Source of the DNA: Bradyrhizobium sp. PSBB068
Lineage (GTDB): Bacteria > Pseudomonadota > Alphaproteobacteria > Rhizobiales > Xanthobacteraceae
Direction of reading: 5' to 3'
Assembly (NCBI GenBank): GCA_016839165.1
Contig: CP069300.1
Location: 4,278,001-4,342,000, forward strand
DNA length: 64,000 nucleotides
The translations under genes were made by a program, and so were the position numbers. How positions within the stretch are numbered: position 1 is the first letter of the stretch; each line of letters starts with the position of its first letter. Shown here piece after piece: positions 8,896 to 18,850 of the stretch. Under the pieces are notes generated by a model that worked only from the letters and a program-made list of their open reading frames with translations, was not told the DNA's origin and did no database searches.

Positions 8896-10098
8896 TCAGT
8901 TCTTGAATGGCAGGATGTGGTTGTCTTCGAAGTGGGCCCAGATGTAGTCCTGCGCCGTCAGCGCATCGTGCTTGTCCTGGGCGAACGGCTTTTCATAGGT
9001 CTTGATCAGGCCTTCCAGCCGGTCGATCCCGTAGAAGCCGTCACGAATCGCGGTCGGATCGGTGCTGCCGGCCTTCTGGATCGCACCTGCGATCACCAGC
9101 ACGCTGTCATAGGCATTGGCGAAGCCGACCGCCGGGGTCACGTCCGCGGGCCCCTTGATGTCGGGATACTTCGCCTGCAGCTCGGCGAGCACGCGCTTGC
9201 CGACCGGCGAGAGGTTGCCGAAGAAGCTGTAGGTCTGGACGAACACGACGCTCTCGGCGCTCGGCCCGGCAAGCTCGGTGAAGCGGCCGCCGGCCGGTCC
9301 CCAATGCGACACGATCGGCGGCGACCAGCCCATCCGATCGAGCGACTTCACGACCTGCGAGGATGGACCGACATTGCCGACCAGGAACAGGGAATCGGCG
9401 CCCGCCTGCTTGAGCCGGGACAATTGCGCGACGACGTCGACATCGTTCGCCTCGAACTTCTCGACGCCGGCCGGTTCGATCCCGGCGGCCTTCAGCGCGG
9501 CGCGCAGGCCGTGCTCGTTCGATTCGCCCCAGGGATTGTTGACGAGGATGAGGCCCGGCTTCTTGGCCGCGAAGGTCTTGCCGGCGAACGCGACGATCGC
9601 CTTGTCGACCTCGTCGTCCATCGCCGAGACGCGGAACACGTAGTTGGACGCCGCGCCGTTCTGCGTGATGTTGGTTCCGGCGGCCCATGGCACCACGAAC
9701 GGCATCTTGACGTTGTTGACAAACGGCACGATCGCAAGCTGGACCGGCGTATCGAGACCGCCGAGCAAGACCGCGACCTTCTCGCGCTGGATCAATTCGC
9801 GCGCCGCGGTCAGCCCCTTTGCGGGATTGCTTTCGTCGTCACGGCGCACCAGCTCCAGCGGCCGGCCGAGCACGCCGCCCTTCGCGTTGATCTCCTCGAT
9901 CGCAATCGTGGCGCCGCGGGTCAATGCTTCGCCGGCGCGGGCCGACTGCCCCGACAGCGCCGTGACCAGGCCGATCTTGATCGGGTCGGCCGCCTGCGCG
10001 CGCTGGGCAAACGGCAGCGAACCGACGAGAATGGCGAGCGCGCCCTGCAAGACAACGCGGCGGCACAACCCGGTAATGGGGGTACAAGCGTGGTTCAT
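8896..10098 (-). CDS. Periplasmic substrate-binding protein of the Liv-type ABC transporter
   Basis: 400 residues. A signal peptide ends near AQRAQAAD, and the mature protein begins with PIKIGLVTALSGQSA, the hallmark start of LivJ-type (type I periplasmic fold) binding proteins. The ATG at 10098 has a GGGAGGA SD nine bases upstream. It is first in the operon with livH, the LivM-G-F fusion and allH, so it defines transporter specificity. The true ligand is unknown; catabolic neighbours suggest allantoin-, oxalurate- or other cyclic-ureide-like compounds. Liv-family binders commonly take amides, urea and ureides as well as amino acids. Confidence 0.93.
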   Translation of the reverse strand: MNHACTPITGLCRRVVLQGALAILVGSLPFAQRAQAADPIKIGLVTALSGQSARAGEALTRGATIAIEEINAKGGVLGRPLELVRRDDESNPAKGLTAARELIQREKVAVLLGGLDTPVQLAIVPFVNNVKMPFVVPWAAGTNITQNGAASNYVFRVSAMDDEVDKAIVAFAGKTFAAKKPGLILVNNPWGESNEHGLRAALKAAGIEPAGVEKFEANDVDVVAQLSRLKQAGADSLFLVGNVGPSSQVVKSLDRMGWSPPIVSHWGPAGGRFTELAGPSAESVVFVQTYSFFGNLSPVGKRVLAELQAKYPDIKGPADVTPAVGFANAYDSVLVIAGAIQKAGSTDPTAIRDGFYGIDRLEGLIKTYEKPFAQDKHDALTAQDYIWAHFEDNHILPFKN

Positions 10099-10171
10099 TT
10101 CTGCAATTCCTCCCGCTCCGACGGCTCCCTTGCCGCCCCTGGTCCGCGGCCGCCGTTTCCGCGGCCTTGAC

Positions 10172-10209
10172 GGAAGTAAAAACTTTCTTCACAAATTGGC
10201 GAATGTCAA
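10172..10209 (-). promoter_or_regulatory. Candidate promoter/operator of the transporter-allH operon
   Basis: On the minus strand a perfect TTGACA -35 lies at 10204-10209. Around the expected -10 position is an imperfect dyad, GGAAGT-N4-ACTTTC (10172-10187). The -10 itself is poor (AAAGTT), so an activator or a different sigma factor is possible. The interval separates this operon from the divergent hydrolase gene at 10241. Confidence 0.4.
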
Positions 10210-10240
10210 GCGGCCGATCGCGCGCCGAATGGAGATTGCG

Positions 10241-11212
10241 ATGCAGCGGGAGATTGGAGCGGAACCGGAACGAGCCGTGCTCGGCGATGCAACATCTGCG
10301 CAACCACCTGATCCGGCGCGCGGTCTCGTCTCTCATGACCGCTACCGCTACAGCGCGATCACGCGCCGTCCCGATTTCGTCTGGCCGAACGGCAAGCGGC
10401 TGGCGGTCTACATCGCGCTCAACCTCGAGCACTTCGCGTTCGGCGACGGGCTCGGCGCCGAGCTCTGCCCGGGCGGCCCGCACCCGGACGTCCTCAACTA
10501 CGCCTGGCGCGACTATGGCAACCGGGTCGGCGTGTGGCGGCTCATCGATCTGTTCGACGAACTGAAACTGCCGCTCTCCGTACTCGCAAACAGCAGCATC
10601 TATCACTATTGCCCGGAAGTGATGGACGCCTTTCGCGCGCGCGGCGACGAGGTGGTCGGCCATGGCCGGACCAATTCCGAACGCCAGGGTGTGCTCTCCC
10701 CGGCCGATGAGCAGCGACTGATCGAGGAGGCGACGGATGTCATCGCGCGCGCCGAGGGACGGCGGCCGCTCGGCTGGCTCGGTCCGTGGATCTCGCAATC
10801 CGCCGTGACCCCGGACCTGCTCGCCGAAGCCGGCTACCACTACCTGCTCGACTGGTGCATGGACGATCAGCCGGTGTGGTTCTCGACACGGGGTGGCGGA
10901 CGCATCCTGTCCGTCCCATATCCGCAGGAACTGAACGACATCCCCTCGATTGTCGGGCGCAAGGACAGCGGCGAGCAGTTCGCGACCATGATCGCGGACA
11001 GTTTCGAGGAGATGCTGGCGCAGTCCACCAAGCAGTCACTGGTGATGGGCATCGCGCTGCACCCCTACCTGGTCGGCCAGCCACACCGGCTGCGGCCGCT
11101 GCGGCGCGCCCTGCAGGCGATCGTCGCAAGGCGCAACGACATCTGGATCACCACCGCGGGCGAGATCGCGGCATTCTCTCGCGCCCTGCCCGACGGCATC
11201 GTGCCGACATAA
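10241..11212 (+). CDS. Polysaccharide-deacetylase-fold hydrolase, PuuE (allantoinase)-like
   Basis: 323 residues. Family blocks are WPNGKRLAVYIALNLEHF near residue 45, the GDEVVGHGRTNSE loop in the middle, and PLGWLGPWISQS after it. In PuuE-type enzymes this fold hydrolyses cyclic amides such as allantoin rather than deacetylating sugars. I chose the ATG at 10241 because GGAG lies six bases upstream; another in-frame ATG lies at 10229. It is divergent from the ureide-type transporter and 17 bp ahead of an amidohydrolase. The likely role is ring opening of an imported cyclic ureide. The exact substrate cannot be read from sequence. Confidence 0.82.
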   Translation: MQREIGAEPERAVLGDATSAQPPDPARGLVSHDRYRYSAITRRPDFVWPNGKRLAVYIALNLEHFAFGDGLGAELCPGGPHPDVLNYAWRDYGNRVGVWRLIDLFDELKLPLSVLANSSIYHYCPEVMDAFRARGDEVVGHGRTNSERQGVLSPADEQRLIEEATDVIARAEGRRPLGWLGPWISQSAVTPDLLAEAGYHYLLDWCMDDQPVWFSTRGGGRILSVPYPQELNDIPSIVGRKDSGEQFATMIADSFEEMLAQSTKQSLVMGIALHPYLVGQPHRLRPLRRALQAIVARRNDIWITTAGEIAAFSRALPDGIVPT

Positions 11213-11229
11213 GAAACTGGAGACCTCAA

Positions 11230-12432
11230 TTGACCGCCATCGACACACTGTTCCAGAACGCGCGGCTGACTGATGGCCAGCTGGTCGAAATCGCCGTCAG
11301 CGGCGGCAAGATCGTTGCGATCTCGCCGTCCCGGCAAAGTTACGGCGCAGTCGGCGACACCCATGATCTTGGCCGGCGCCTGGTGCTTCCCGGCATGGTC
11401 GAAGGTCATATCCACCTCGACAAATGCTTCATCGGCGACGACTGGAAGCCGCATCGGCCCTGCACCGCGGGCTTCAGCGTGCGCGAGCGCGTCAAATTCG
11501 AGAAGGAAGCGCTCGCCGGCGCCAAGCCGATTTCCGTTCGGGCAGCAGCCCTGATCGATCTTTGCGTCTCGCAAGGCACGACGCACATGCGCAGCCACGT
11601 CGATGTCGACGCCGCGGTCGGCCTGCAGCATTTCGAAGCGATCGCAGCGGCACGGGAGGCGCATCGCGAGAAGGTTTCAATCCAGATCGTCGCGTTTCCC
11701 CAGAGCGGCATCCTGACCTCGCCCGGAACAGCCGCATTGCTCGAAGACGCAGTTCGCGCCGGCGCCGACCTGATCGGCGGACTTGATCCCGCAGGCCACG
11801 ATGGAGACGCCGCCGGCCATCTCGACGTCGTCTTTGGCATCGCGGAGCGGCATGGCGTCGGCATCGATATTCACCTGCATGACGGCGGTCTGCAGGGCAT
11901 CGCGGAGATTGAGGAAATCGCGCGACGGACCAAAGCGTCGGGGCTTGGCGGCAAGGTCGCGATCAGTCATGCCTACGCGCTCGGCGAAGTGGCCGCTGAC
12001 GTCGCTCAACGGACCGCGCAACAGCTCGCCGAATCCGGCGTCGCCATCTTCACCAATGCGCCGGGCTCGCACGCATTTCCGCCCGTGCTGCTGCTTCGCG
12101 ATGCCGGCGTCAATGTGTTCTCCGGCAACGACAACATCCGCGATTCCTGGTGGCCCTACGGCGACGGCGACCTGCTCGAACGCGCAATGATGGTCGGCTA
12201 TCGCTCCGGGTTCAACACCGACGATCAATTGGTCGCGGCCTTCGACATGGTGACGGCCAACGCGGCGCGTGCGCTCTGCCTCCGGGATTACGGCCTCACG
12301 GTCGGCGCGGCGGCGGATTTCGTCGTGCTGGATGCACGGCACGTCCAGGAAGCGGTGGTCGCGCGTCCGAAGCCGCGCGACGTCTACAAGGCCGGCCGGC
12401 TCATCGCCCGTGGCGGCGTGGTGGTGATCTAA
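11230..12432 (+). CDS. Cytosine-deaminase-like amidohydrolase
   Basis: 400 residues of the metal-dependent amidohydrolase superfamily, CodA/AtzC-like branch. Visible metal and catalytic blocks are GHIHLDK (about 58-64), THMRSHVDVD, DIHLHDGG, ISHAYALG and GNDNIRDSWWPYGDGD near the C-terminus. No ATG fits: the start is a TTG at 11230 with GGAG seven bases upstream, 17 bp after the preceding gene. Enzymes of this branch deaminate or hydrolyse cytosine, isocytosine and N-substituted ammelides. With the PuuE-like gene it forms a two-enzyme unit for N-heterocycle or ureide breakdown; the substrate is unknown. Confidence 0.85.
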   Translation: MTAIDTLFQNARLTDGQLVEIAVSGGKIVAISPSRQSYGAVGDTHDLGRRLVLPGMVEGHIHLDKCFIGDDWKPHRPCTAGFSVRERVKFEKEALAGAKPISVRAAALIDLCVSQGTTHMRSHVDVDAAVGLQHFEAIAAAREAHREKVSIQIVAFPQSGILTSPGTAALLEDAVRAGADLIGGLDPAGHDGDAAGHLDVVFGIAERHGVGIDIHLHDGGLQGIAEIEEIARRTKASGLGGKVAISHAYALGEVAADVAQRTAQQLAESGVAIFTNAPGSHAFPPVLLLRDAGVNVFSGNDNIRDSWWPYGDGDLLERAMMVGYRSGFNTDDQLVAAFDMVTANAARALCLRDYGLTVGAAADFVVLDARHVQEAVVARPKPRDVYKAGRLIARGGVVVI

Positions 12433-12592
12433 GGCGCCCGGAAGCAGTGAACAGGGAGGAATCGCCCTTGACGAACAGCCGCAATGCCGATCTCAATCCG
12501 GGCTGCTTGCGCCGGGAACCGGACCGCTGCCCTTTGTGGCCTGATGCGGCCGTGCCTTGCGTGACTACCCGAGCCCAGGCAAGGTTGACGCC

Positions 12593-13330
12593 GTGACAGA
12601 GACGACAGCACAGACCAGCCCCACCCGCAGCACGACCCGCGGAAAACGTCCGCGCGACTCCGCGCTCACCAAGGAGGCGATCCTGCGCGCGGCGACCTTC
12701 GAGTTCTGCCACAATGGCCTCGGGGGTGCACGCGTGGAGGCCATTGCGCAGCGCGCCAAGGCCAACATGCGCCTGCTGTACGCCTATTTCGGCGACAAGA
12801 ACGGGCTCTACATCGCGGTCCTCGAGGACGTCTACACCGAGATCCGCGCCGCCGAACAGCAGCTCAAGCTGGATGATCTCGAGCCGATCGCCGCGATGAG
12901 CGAGCTGATCGATTTCACCTTCACGTTCTTCGGGCAGCACCAGAACTACATCGCCCTGATCAACACCGAGAACCTTCAACGCGGGCGCAACATGCGCAAG
13001 TCGCGCAAGATCGCCGATCTCACTCTGCCCCTGGTCGCAAGCATCGAAAGCATCCTGCGGCGCGGTGTGGCGGCGGGCCTGTTTCGCAGCGACGTCGATC
13101 CGATCCAGCTCTACGTCTCGATCACGGCGATGAGCTATTTCCACGTGTCCAACCGCTACACGCTGTCGGCGATGTTCGACCGGGACCTCGGCGATCCGGA
13201 CTGGCTTGCGCTGCGGCGCGAGCATGCGCAGGACATGATCCTGACCTGGCTGACGGCGCCCGTTGGGGAACGCAAGTCAAGGTCTGCGGGATCGAAGGTG
13301 ACCGCGCAACCCCGCAAGCCGTCGCGCTAG
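12593..13330 (+). CDS. TetR-family transcriptional regulator
   Basis: 245 residues from the GTG at 12593; a longer in-frame TTG at 12557 is possible. The N-terminal helix-turn-helix is classic TetR: TKEAILRAATFEFCHNGLGGARVEAIAQRA followed by the YAYFGDKNGLY block. The C-terminal region is a ligand-binding helical bundle and the tail is basic. It lies 160 bp downstream of the amidohydrolase, on the same strand, and is convergent with the HpxW-like gene. It is the best in-window candidate to bind the shared operator at 4366-4380 and 15006-15020, although TetR genes often also control their immediate neighbours. Confidence 0.9.
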   Translation: MTETTAQTSPTRSTTRGKRPRDSALTKEAILRAATFEFCHNGLGGARVEAIAQRAKANMRLLYAYFGDKNGLYIAVLEDVYTEIRAAEQQLKLDDLEPIAAMSELIDFTFTFFGQHQNYIALINTENLQRGRNMRKSRKIADLTLPLVASIESILRRGVAAGLFRSDVDPIQLYVSITAMSYFHVSNRYTLSAMFDRDLGDPDWLALRREHAQDMILTWLTAPVGERKSRSAGSKVTAQPRKPSR

Positions 13331-13373
13331 CGGGCGCGGCGCACGATACGGCATCGTGCGCCGGGAATGCGGC

Positions 13374-14966
13374 TCAGCGGGTCGCAACGACACCGTCGCT
13401 GCGCGGATCGCTGGCCCCTTCCATCAGGCCATCCGGATGCCAGACGATCGCGCCGGCGTGTCCCATGAACTCCTCGAACGGGCCGGTCACCTGAATGTCG
13501 TGGCCGAGCGCGCGTAGCCGCTCGATGATCGCCGGGTCGAAGCGGGATTCGATCTTCAGATTGTTGTTTTCCTCGCCCCAGGTGCGACCGAGCAGCCACC
13601 GCGGCGCGGTGATCGCTGATTGCAGCTCCTGGCCGTGCATGGCGTAGCGGCTGAAGATCGCGGCCTGGGTCTGCGGCTGCCCCTCTCCGCCCATCGTGCC
13701 ATACGAGATCAACCGCCCATCGCCGAGTTCGGCCATCGCCGGCTGGATCGTGTGGAATGGCAAGCGCCCCGGGTCGAGCCTGTTGGTATCGCTCTCGCCG
13801 AGCCCAAAGCTCGTCCCGCGGTTTTGCCAGGTGACGCCGGTCTCGGGCAGGATGACGCCCGAACCGAACTCCCAGTACACGCTTTGAATGAAGCTGACGC
13901 TGAGCCCATTGCGATCGGTCGCAGCAAGCCACACCGTGTCGCCCTGCTTGGACGGATCGGGCCACGGCGCAGCGCGGCTATTCGATACTGTTTGATGCAG
14001 CGCGGCCAGCGACTGCTCGGACAGGAATTCAGCGGCCGCGCGCTTCATGTAGTCGGGATCGGTGACATGGCCGTTGCGAATCCGGAACGCGGCCTTGGTG
14101 CATTCGACGAGCCGGTGCAGATGATCGACGCCGTCGGCCTCATCAGCGATGCGCCGGGCATAGAGCGCCAGGATCAGCAACGAGGCCAGCCCCTGCGTCG
14201 GCGGCGGCATGTTGTAGATCTTGTGTCCGGACACCTCGACCGAGAGCGGCGTCACCAGCGACGCCTGATGCCGTTCCAGATCGGCCAGCCGCAGCGGGCT
14301 GCCCGCCCGTTCGAGGTCGGCCGCCATCGAGCGCGCCAGTTCGCCGTGATAGAAATCAAAGAGGCCCGCTTTGGCCAGCCGCCGCAACGTCTCGGCGACG
14401 CGAGGCTGGCGCAGCCGCGCACCGACCGCAAGCGGCGCGCCTTGCGGCAGATAGACCTCGGCATAGCCGGGCACGTTTTCGAGCTCGTGCCGCTTCTTGC
14501 CGATGTTTTCATGCAGCGTGCTGGTGACGGCGACGCCGTCCTCAGCATGGCGGATCGCGGGCTCGAGCAGCCGCGCCAGCGGCAACCGGCCGTCATGACG
14601 ATCGCGGCTGAGTTCATAGGCCTTCTGCCAGCCGTCGACGGTGCCGGCGACGGTGAGCGCAGCGAGCGGGCCGCGGCCGGGAATGCTGCTGCAACCGCGC
14701 GCGCGATACCAGTCGCGATCGGCGGCCATCGCGGAGCGTCCGCAAGCCTGGATCCCGACCGGCGGAGAGCCGGCGCGACCGACGAGCCAGAAGCTGTCGC
14801 CGCCGAGTCCGTTCATGTGGGGATAGACCACGGCAATCGTCGCCGCCGAGGCGATCATCGCCTCGATGGCATTGCCGCCTTCCGACAACACCGCGAGTCC
14901 AGCCTGCGCCGCGAGGTGGTGCGGCGCGGTCACCATGCCGCCATAGCTTCGCTTTGTCTGCAACAT
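13374..14966 (-). CDS. hpxW: Gamma-glutamyltransferase-family Ntn hydrolase, probable oxamate amidohydrolase (HpxW-like)
   Basis: 530 residues. The N-terminal block GMVTAPHHLAAQ and GGNAIEAM, the MNGLGGDSFW segment and the self-cleavage site QGDT (nucleophile Thr about residue 344) place it in the gamma-glutamyltransferase superfamily. No signal peptide is evident, unlike periplasmic glutathione-cleaving GGT. A cytoplasmic branch of this family, HpxW of Klebsiella, hydrolyses oxamate to oxalate and ammonia. Oxamate is exactly the product expected from the AllFGH genes upstream, which is why I prefer this reading. The family is certain; oxamate as substrate is inference from context and the N-terminal style. 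Confidence 0.78.
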   Translation of the reverse strand: MLQTKRSYGGMVTAPHHLAAQAGLAVLSEGGNAIEAMIASAATIAVVYPHMNGLGGDSFWLVGRAGSPPVGIQACGRSAMAADRDWYRARGCSSIPGRGPLAALTVAGTVDGWQKAYELSRDRHDGRLPLARLLEPAIRHAEDGVAVTSTLHENIGKKRHELENVPGYAEVYLPQGAPLAVGARLRQPRVAETLRRLAKAGLFDFYHGELARSMAADLERAGSPLRLADLERHQASLVTPLSVEVSGHKIYNMPPPTQGLASLLILALYARRIADEADGVDHLHRLVECTKAAFRIRNGHVTDPDYMKRAAAEFLSEQSLAALHQTVSNSRAAPWPDPSKQGDTVWLAATDRNGLSVSFIQSVYWEFGSGVILPETGVTWQNRGTSFGLGESDTNRLDPGRLPFHTIQPAMAELGDGRLISYGTMGGEGQPQTQAAIFSRYAMHGQELQSAITAPRWLLGRTWGEENNNLKIESRFDPAIIERLRALGHDIQVTGPFEEFMGHAGAIVWHPDGLMEGASDPRSDGVVATR

Positions 14967-14991
14967 CAGCCCGTTTCTCCAAGGCCGGTAT

Positions 14992-15020
14992 GTAATAATA
15001 TTTTTACTTACCGTGTCAAG
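14992..15020 (-). promoter_or_regulatory. Promoter and candidate operator of the HpxW-like gene
   Basis: On the minus strand, TTGACA (15014-15019) and TATTAC (14992-14997) are 16 bp apart, a good sigma-70-type promoter. An imperfect dyad, GTAATAA / TTACTTAC, spans 14992-15011. The element ACTTAC-N3-GTCAAG at 15006-15020 is shared exactly, including its overlap of the -35, with the allG-allF-arcC promoter at 4366-4380. Confidence 0.55.
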
Positions 15021-15145
15021 GAGCTAAAGATCCTTCCCTCGGATGCAGGGGTTCGTCGCCTGGCGCGACGCCCCCTCACCCGCCGGACCAGCATGGCATC
15101 GCCGGAGGCTGGCCGTTGAAGTTCATCCATTGCCCCGGGTGAGGC

Positions 15146-16033
15146 TCAGGCAGCCGCGACCTCGTGGCCCGCCATGACTTCCAGCGCCTTCAAGATCGCC
15201 GAATGGTCCCAGGCTTTGCCGCCGAGCGCGGTACAGGTGTTGAACAGCTGCTGGGCAGCTGCCGTACCTGGCAGCGACAACCCGAGTGCCCGCGCGCCTT
15301 CGAGCGCAAGGTTGAGATCCTTCTGATGCAGCTCGATGCGGAAGCCTGGATCGAAGTTGCGCTTGATCATGCGGTCGCCATGCACCTCGAGGATCCGGGA
15401 CGAGGCGAAGCCGCCCATCAGCGCCTTGCGCACCAGCGCGGGATCGGCGCCCGCCTTGGAGGCGAACAGCAGGGCCTCGCTCACCGCCTCGATGGTCAAA
15501 GCCACGATGATCTGGTTCGCAACCTTGGTGGTCTGGCCGTCGCCATTGCCGCCGACATGGGTGACGTTCTTGCCCATCGTCTCGAACACCGGCTTCATCG
15601 CATTGAACGCCCGCTCGCGCCCGCCGACCATGATGGTCAGGCTTGCCCCCTTGGCACCGACCTCGCCACCGGAGACCGGTGCGTCGAGATAGTCGGCGCC
15701 GAGCGCATCGATCTTGCGGGCGAACTCCTTGGTCGCCAGCGGCGAGATCGAGCTCATATCGACCACGATCATGCCCTTGGAGACGCCCTCCGCGACGCCG
15801 CCCTCGCCGAACAGCACGGCTTCGACATGCGGCGTATCCGGCACCATGATAATGACGGCGTCCGCCTCCTGCGCGACTTGCTTGCCGGACTCGCAGGCGA
15901 TGCCGCCGGCAGCAATCAGCTCCGGCGCGAGCGGCGTGACGTCGTGCAGGAACAGGCGATAGCCCGCTGCCAGGAGGTGGCTCGCCATCGGACGTCCCAT
16001 GGTGCCGAGCCCGATGAATCCTATGTCCTTCAT
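15146..16033 (-). CDS. glxR: 2-hydroxy-3-oxopropionate (tartronate semialdehyde) reductase
   Basis: 295 residues of the beta-hydroxyacid dehydrogenase family. The NAD(P) motif GFIGLGTMGRPMASHL opens the protein, the substrate-binding DAPVSGGE block follows at about 117-124, and the catalytic Lys is in GQTTKVANQ (about residue 170). The ATG at 16033 has an AGGAG SD. It reduces tartronate semialdehyde, made by Gcl and interconverted by Hyi, to D-glycerate. It lies 23 bp after hyi, in the order gcl-hyi-glxR that is standard for glyoxylate assimilation from allantoin or glycolate. The family's gluconate-type dehydrogenases are excluded mainly by this context. Confidence 0.92.
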   Translation of the reverse strand: MKDIGFIGLGTMGRPMASHLLAAGYRLFLHDVTPLAPELIAAGGIACESGKQVAQEADAVIIMVPDTPHVEAVLFGEGGVAEGVSKGMIVVDMSSISPLATKEFARKIDALGADYLDAPVSGGEVGAKGASLTIMVGGRERAFNAMKPVFETMGKNVTHVGGNGDGQTTKVANQIIVALTIEAVSEALLFASKAGADPALVRKALMGGFASSRILEVHGDRMIKRNFDPGFRIELHQKDLNLALEGARALGLSLPGTAAAQQLFNTCTALGGKAWDHSAILKALEVMAGHEVAAA

Positions 16034-16056
16034 TGTCGTCGCTCCTGTCCGCCGGA

Positions 16057-16842
<786 letters not shown>

Positions 16843-16881
16843 GGGTCGGATCTCCGCTTGGGGCAGCGCTGGATGATGTCG

Positions 16882-18669
16882 TCAGGCCGGCAACAGCGTG
16901 CCGGTTCGTTGTGCGCTCGGCACGTCATCGAGCGGAAGATCGAGCACCTCCTCGAATTCGACGATGTTGTCGATCTCCGTTCCCATCGCGATGTTGGTGA
17001 CCCGCTCGAGGATGAACTCGACCACCACGGGCACGCGGTGCTTCACCATCAGCTCGCGCGCTGTCGCGAATGCGGCCTGCGCGTCGTTCGGATCGGTCAC
17101 GCGGATCGCCTTGCAGCCCAGCCCTTCCGCGACGGCCACATGGTCGACGCCGTAGGCGCCGATCTCGGGCGCGTTGATGTTCTCGAACGAGAGCTGGACG
17201 TGATAGTCCATGTCGAAGCCGCGCTGCGCCTGCCGGATCAGCCCGAGATACGAATTGTTCACGACCACGTGGATGTAGGGCAGATTGAACTGCGCCCCGA
17301 CCGCGAGCTCCTCGATCAGGAACTGGAAATCGTAGTCGCCCGACAGCGCGACGATGTCGCGGTCGGGATCGGCGGCGCGCACGCCGAGCGCGGCCGGCAG
17401 CGTCCAGCCGAGCGGACCGGCCTGCCCGGCGTTGATCCAGTTGCGCGGACGATAGACGTTGAGGAACTGGGCGCCCGCGATCTGCGACAATCCGATCACA
17501 GTCACGTAGCAGGTGTCGCGGCCGAACGCCTTGTTCATTTCCTCGTAGACGCGCTGCGGCTTGATCGGGATGTTGTCGAAATGGCTCTTGCGCAGCATCG
17601 AACGCTTGCGGTCGCGACAGGCTGCGGGCCAAGCCTGCCGGTCGCGCAGTCTGCCGGACTTCCGCCACTCGCGGGCGACGCTAACGAACAGTTCCAGCGC
17701 GGCCTTGGCGTCCGACACGATACCGAGGTCCGGATTGAAGACCCGCCCGATCTGCGTCGGCTCGATGTCGACATGGACGAATTTGCGACCCTTCGTATAG
17801 GTCTCGATCGAACCGGTATGCCGGTTGGCCCAGCGGTTTCCGATGCCGAGCACGAAATCGGATTCGAGCATCGTGGCGTTGGCGTAGCGATGGCTGGTCT
17901 GCAGGCCGACCATGCCGGCCATCAGCGCGTGATCATCGGGAATCGCGCCCCACGCCATCAGCGTCGGGACCACCGGCACGTTGACAGCTTCGGCGAAGGA
18001 AACCAGGAGCTCGGATGCATCAGCGTTGATCACGCCGCCGCCGGCGACGATCAGCGGCCGCTCCGCGGCGTTGAGCATCTCGAGCGCCTTCTCGACCTGC
18101 TTGCGCGTCGCCGTCGGCTTGTAGACCGGCAGCGGCGAATAGGTCTCATCGTCGAACTCGATCTCGGCCAATTGAACATCGAGCGGCAGATCGATCAGCA
18201 CCGGTCCCGGCCGCCCCGAGCGCATGACATGGAAGGCCTGGCTGAACACCCGCGGCACCAGCGCCGGCTCGCGCACCGTGACGGCCCATTTCGTCACCGG
18301 CTTTGCGATCGCCTCGATGTCGACGGCCTGGAAATCTTCCTTGTAGAGCCGCGCTCGCGGCGCCTGGCCGGTGATGCAGAGGATCGGAATCGAATCCGCG
18401 ATCGCCGAATAGAGGCCGGTGATCATGTCGGTTCCGGCGGGGCCCGACGTGCCGATGCAAACGCCGATGTTGCCCGCGTTCGCCCTGGTATAGCCCTCCG
18501 CCATATGCGAGGCACCTTCGACGTGCCGCGCCAGAACATGCCGGATCGAGCCGTTGCGCTTCAATGCGGAGTAAAGCGGGTTGATCGCGGCGCCGGGAAC
18601 GCCAAAAGCGCAAGTGATCCCCTCGCGTTCCAGTATGCGGACTGCCGCATCCACCGCTCGCATCTTCAT
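16882..18669 (-). CDS. gcl: Glyoxylate carboligase
   Basis: 595 residues, ThDP-dependent. It joins two glyoxylates into tartronate semialdehyde with loss of CO2. The N-terminal [11 protein letters not shown] has Val where most ThDP enzymes carry a catalytic Glu, a recognised peculiarity of Gcl. The ThDP/Mg motif is in the C-terminal domain ([15 protein letters not shown] to [14 protein letters not shown]). I start at the ATG at 18669 ([14 protein letters not shown]); upstream in-frame codons give no family-like sequence. It is the first gene of gcl-hyi-glxR. The 181 bp between it and iclR hold no gene. No glycerate kinase is found in the cluster. Confidence 0.95.
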   Translation of the reverse strand: MKMRAVDAAVRILEREGITCAFGVPGAAINPLYSALKRNGSIRHVLARHVEGASHMAEGYTRANAGNIGVCIGTSGPAGTDMITGLYSAIADSIPILCITGQAPRARLYKEDFQAVDIEAIAKPVTKWAVTVREPALVPRVFSQAFHVMRSGRPGPVLIDLPLDVQLAEIEFDDETYSPLPVYKPTATRKQVEKALEMLNAAERPLIVAGGGVINADASELLVSFAEAVNVPVVPTLMAWGAIPDDHALMAGMVGLQTSHRYANATMLESDFVLGIGNRWANRHTGSIETYTKGRKFVHVDIEPTQIGRVFNPDLGIVSDAKAALELFVSVAREWRKSGRLRDRQAWPAACRDRKRSMLRKSHFDNIPIKPQRVYEEMNKAFGRDTCYVTVIGLSQIAGAQFLNVYRPRNWINAGQAGPLGWTLPAALGVRAADPDRDIVALSGDYDFQFLIEELAVGAQFNLPYIHVVVNNSYLGLIRQAQRGFDMDYHVQLSFENINAPEIGAYGVDHVAVAEGLGCKAIRVTDPNDAQAAFATARELMVKHRVPVVVEFILERVTNIAMGTEIDNIVEFEEVLDLPLDDVPSAQRTGTLLPA

Positions 18670-18850
18670 CTGATGATCCCGCTTCGCTTGAGTTGGCCTG
18701 AGCAGGATCATCAGCGCCACGACCATCGATCTCAACGCAATCGACGGGATTTTCCGCGCTGTGGCAGCGCTCGCGATTTCTTGCCTGTCTCCAAGCGATT
18801 AGCACCGGCGACGCAATGGAAACCGGCAACGACGGGAAAGCCGGCGGGCT

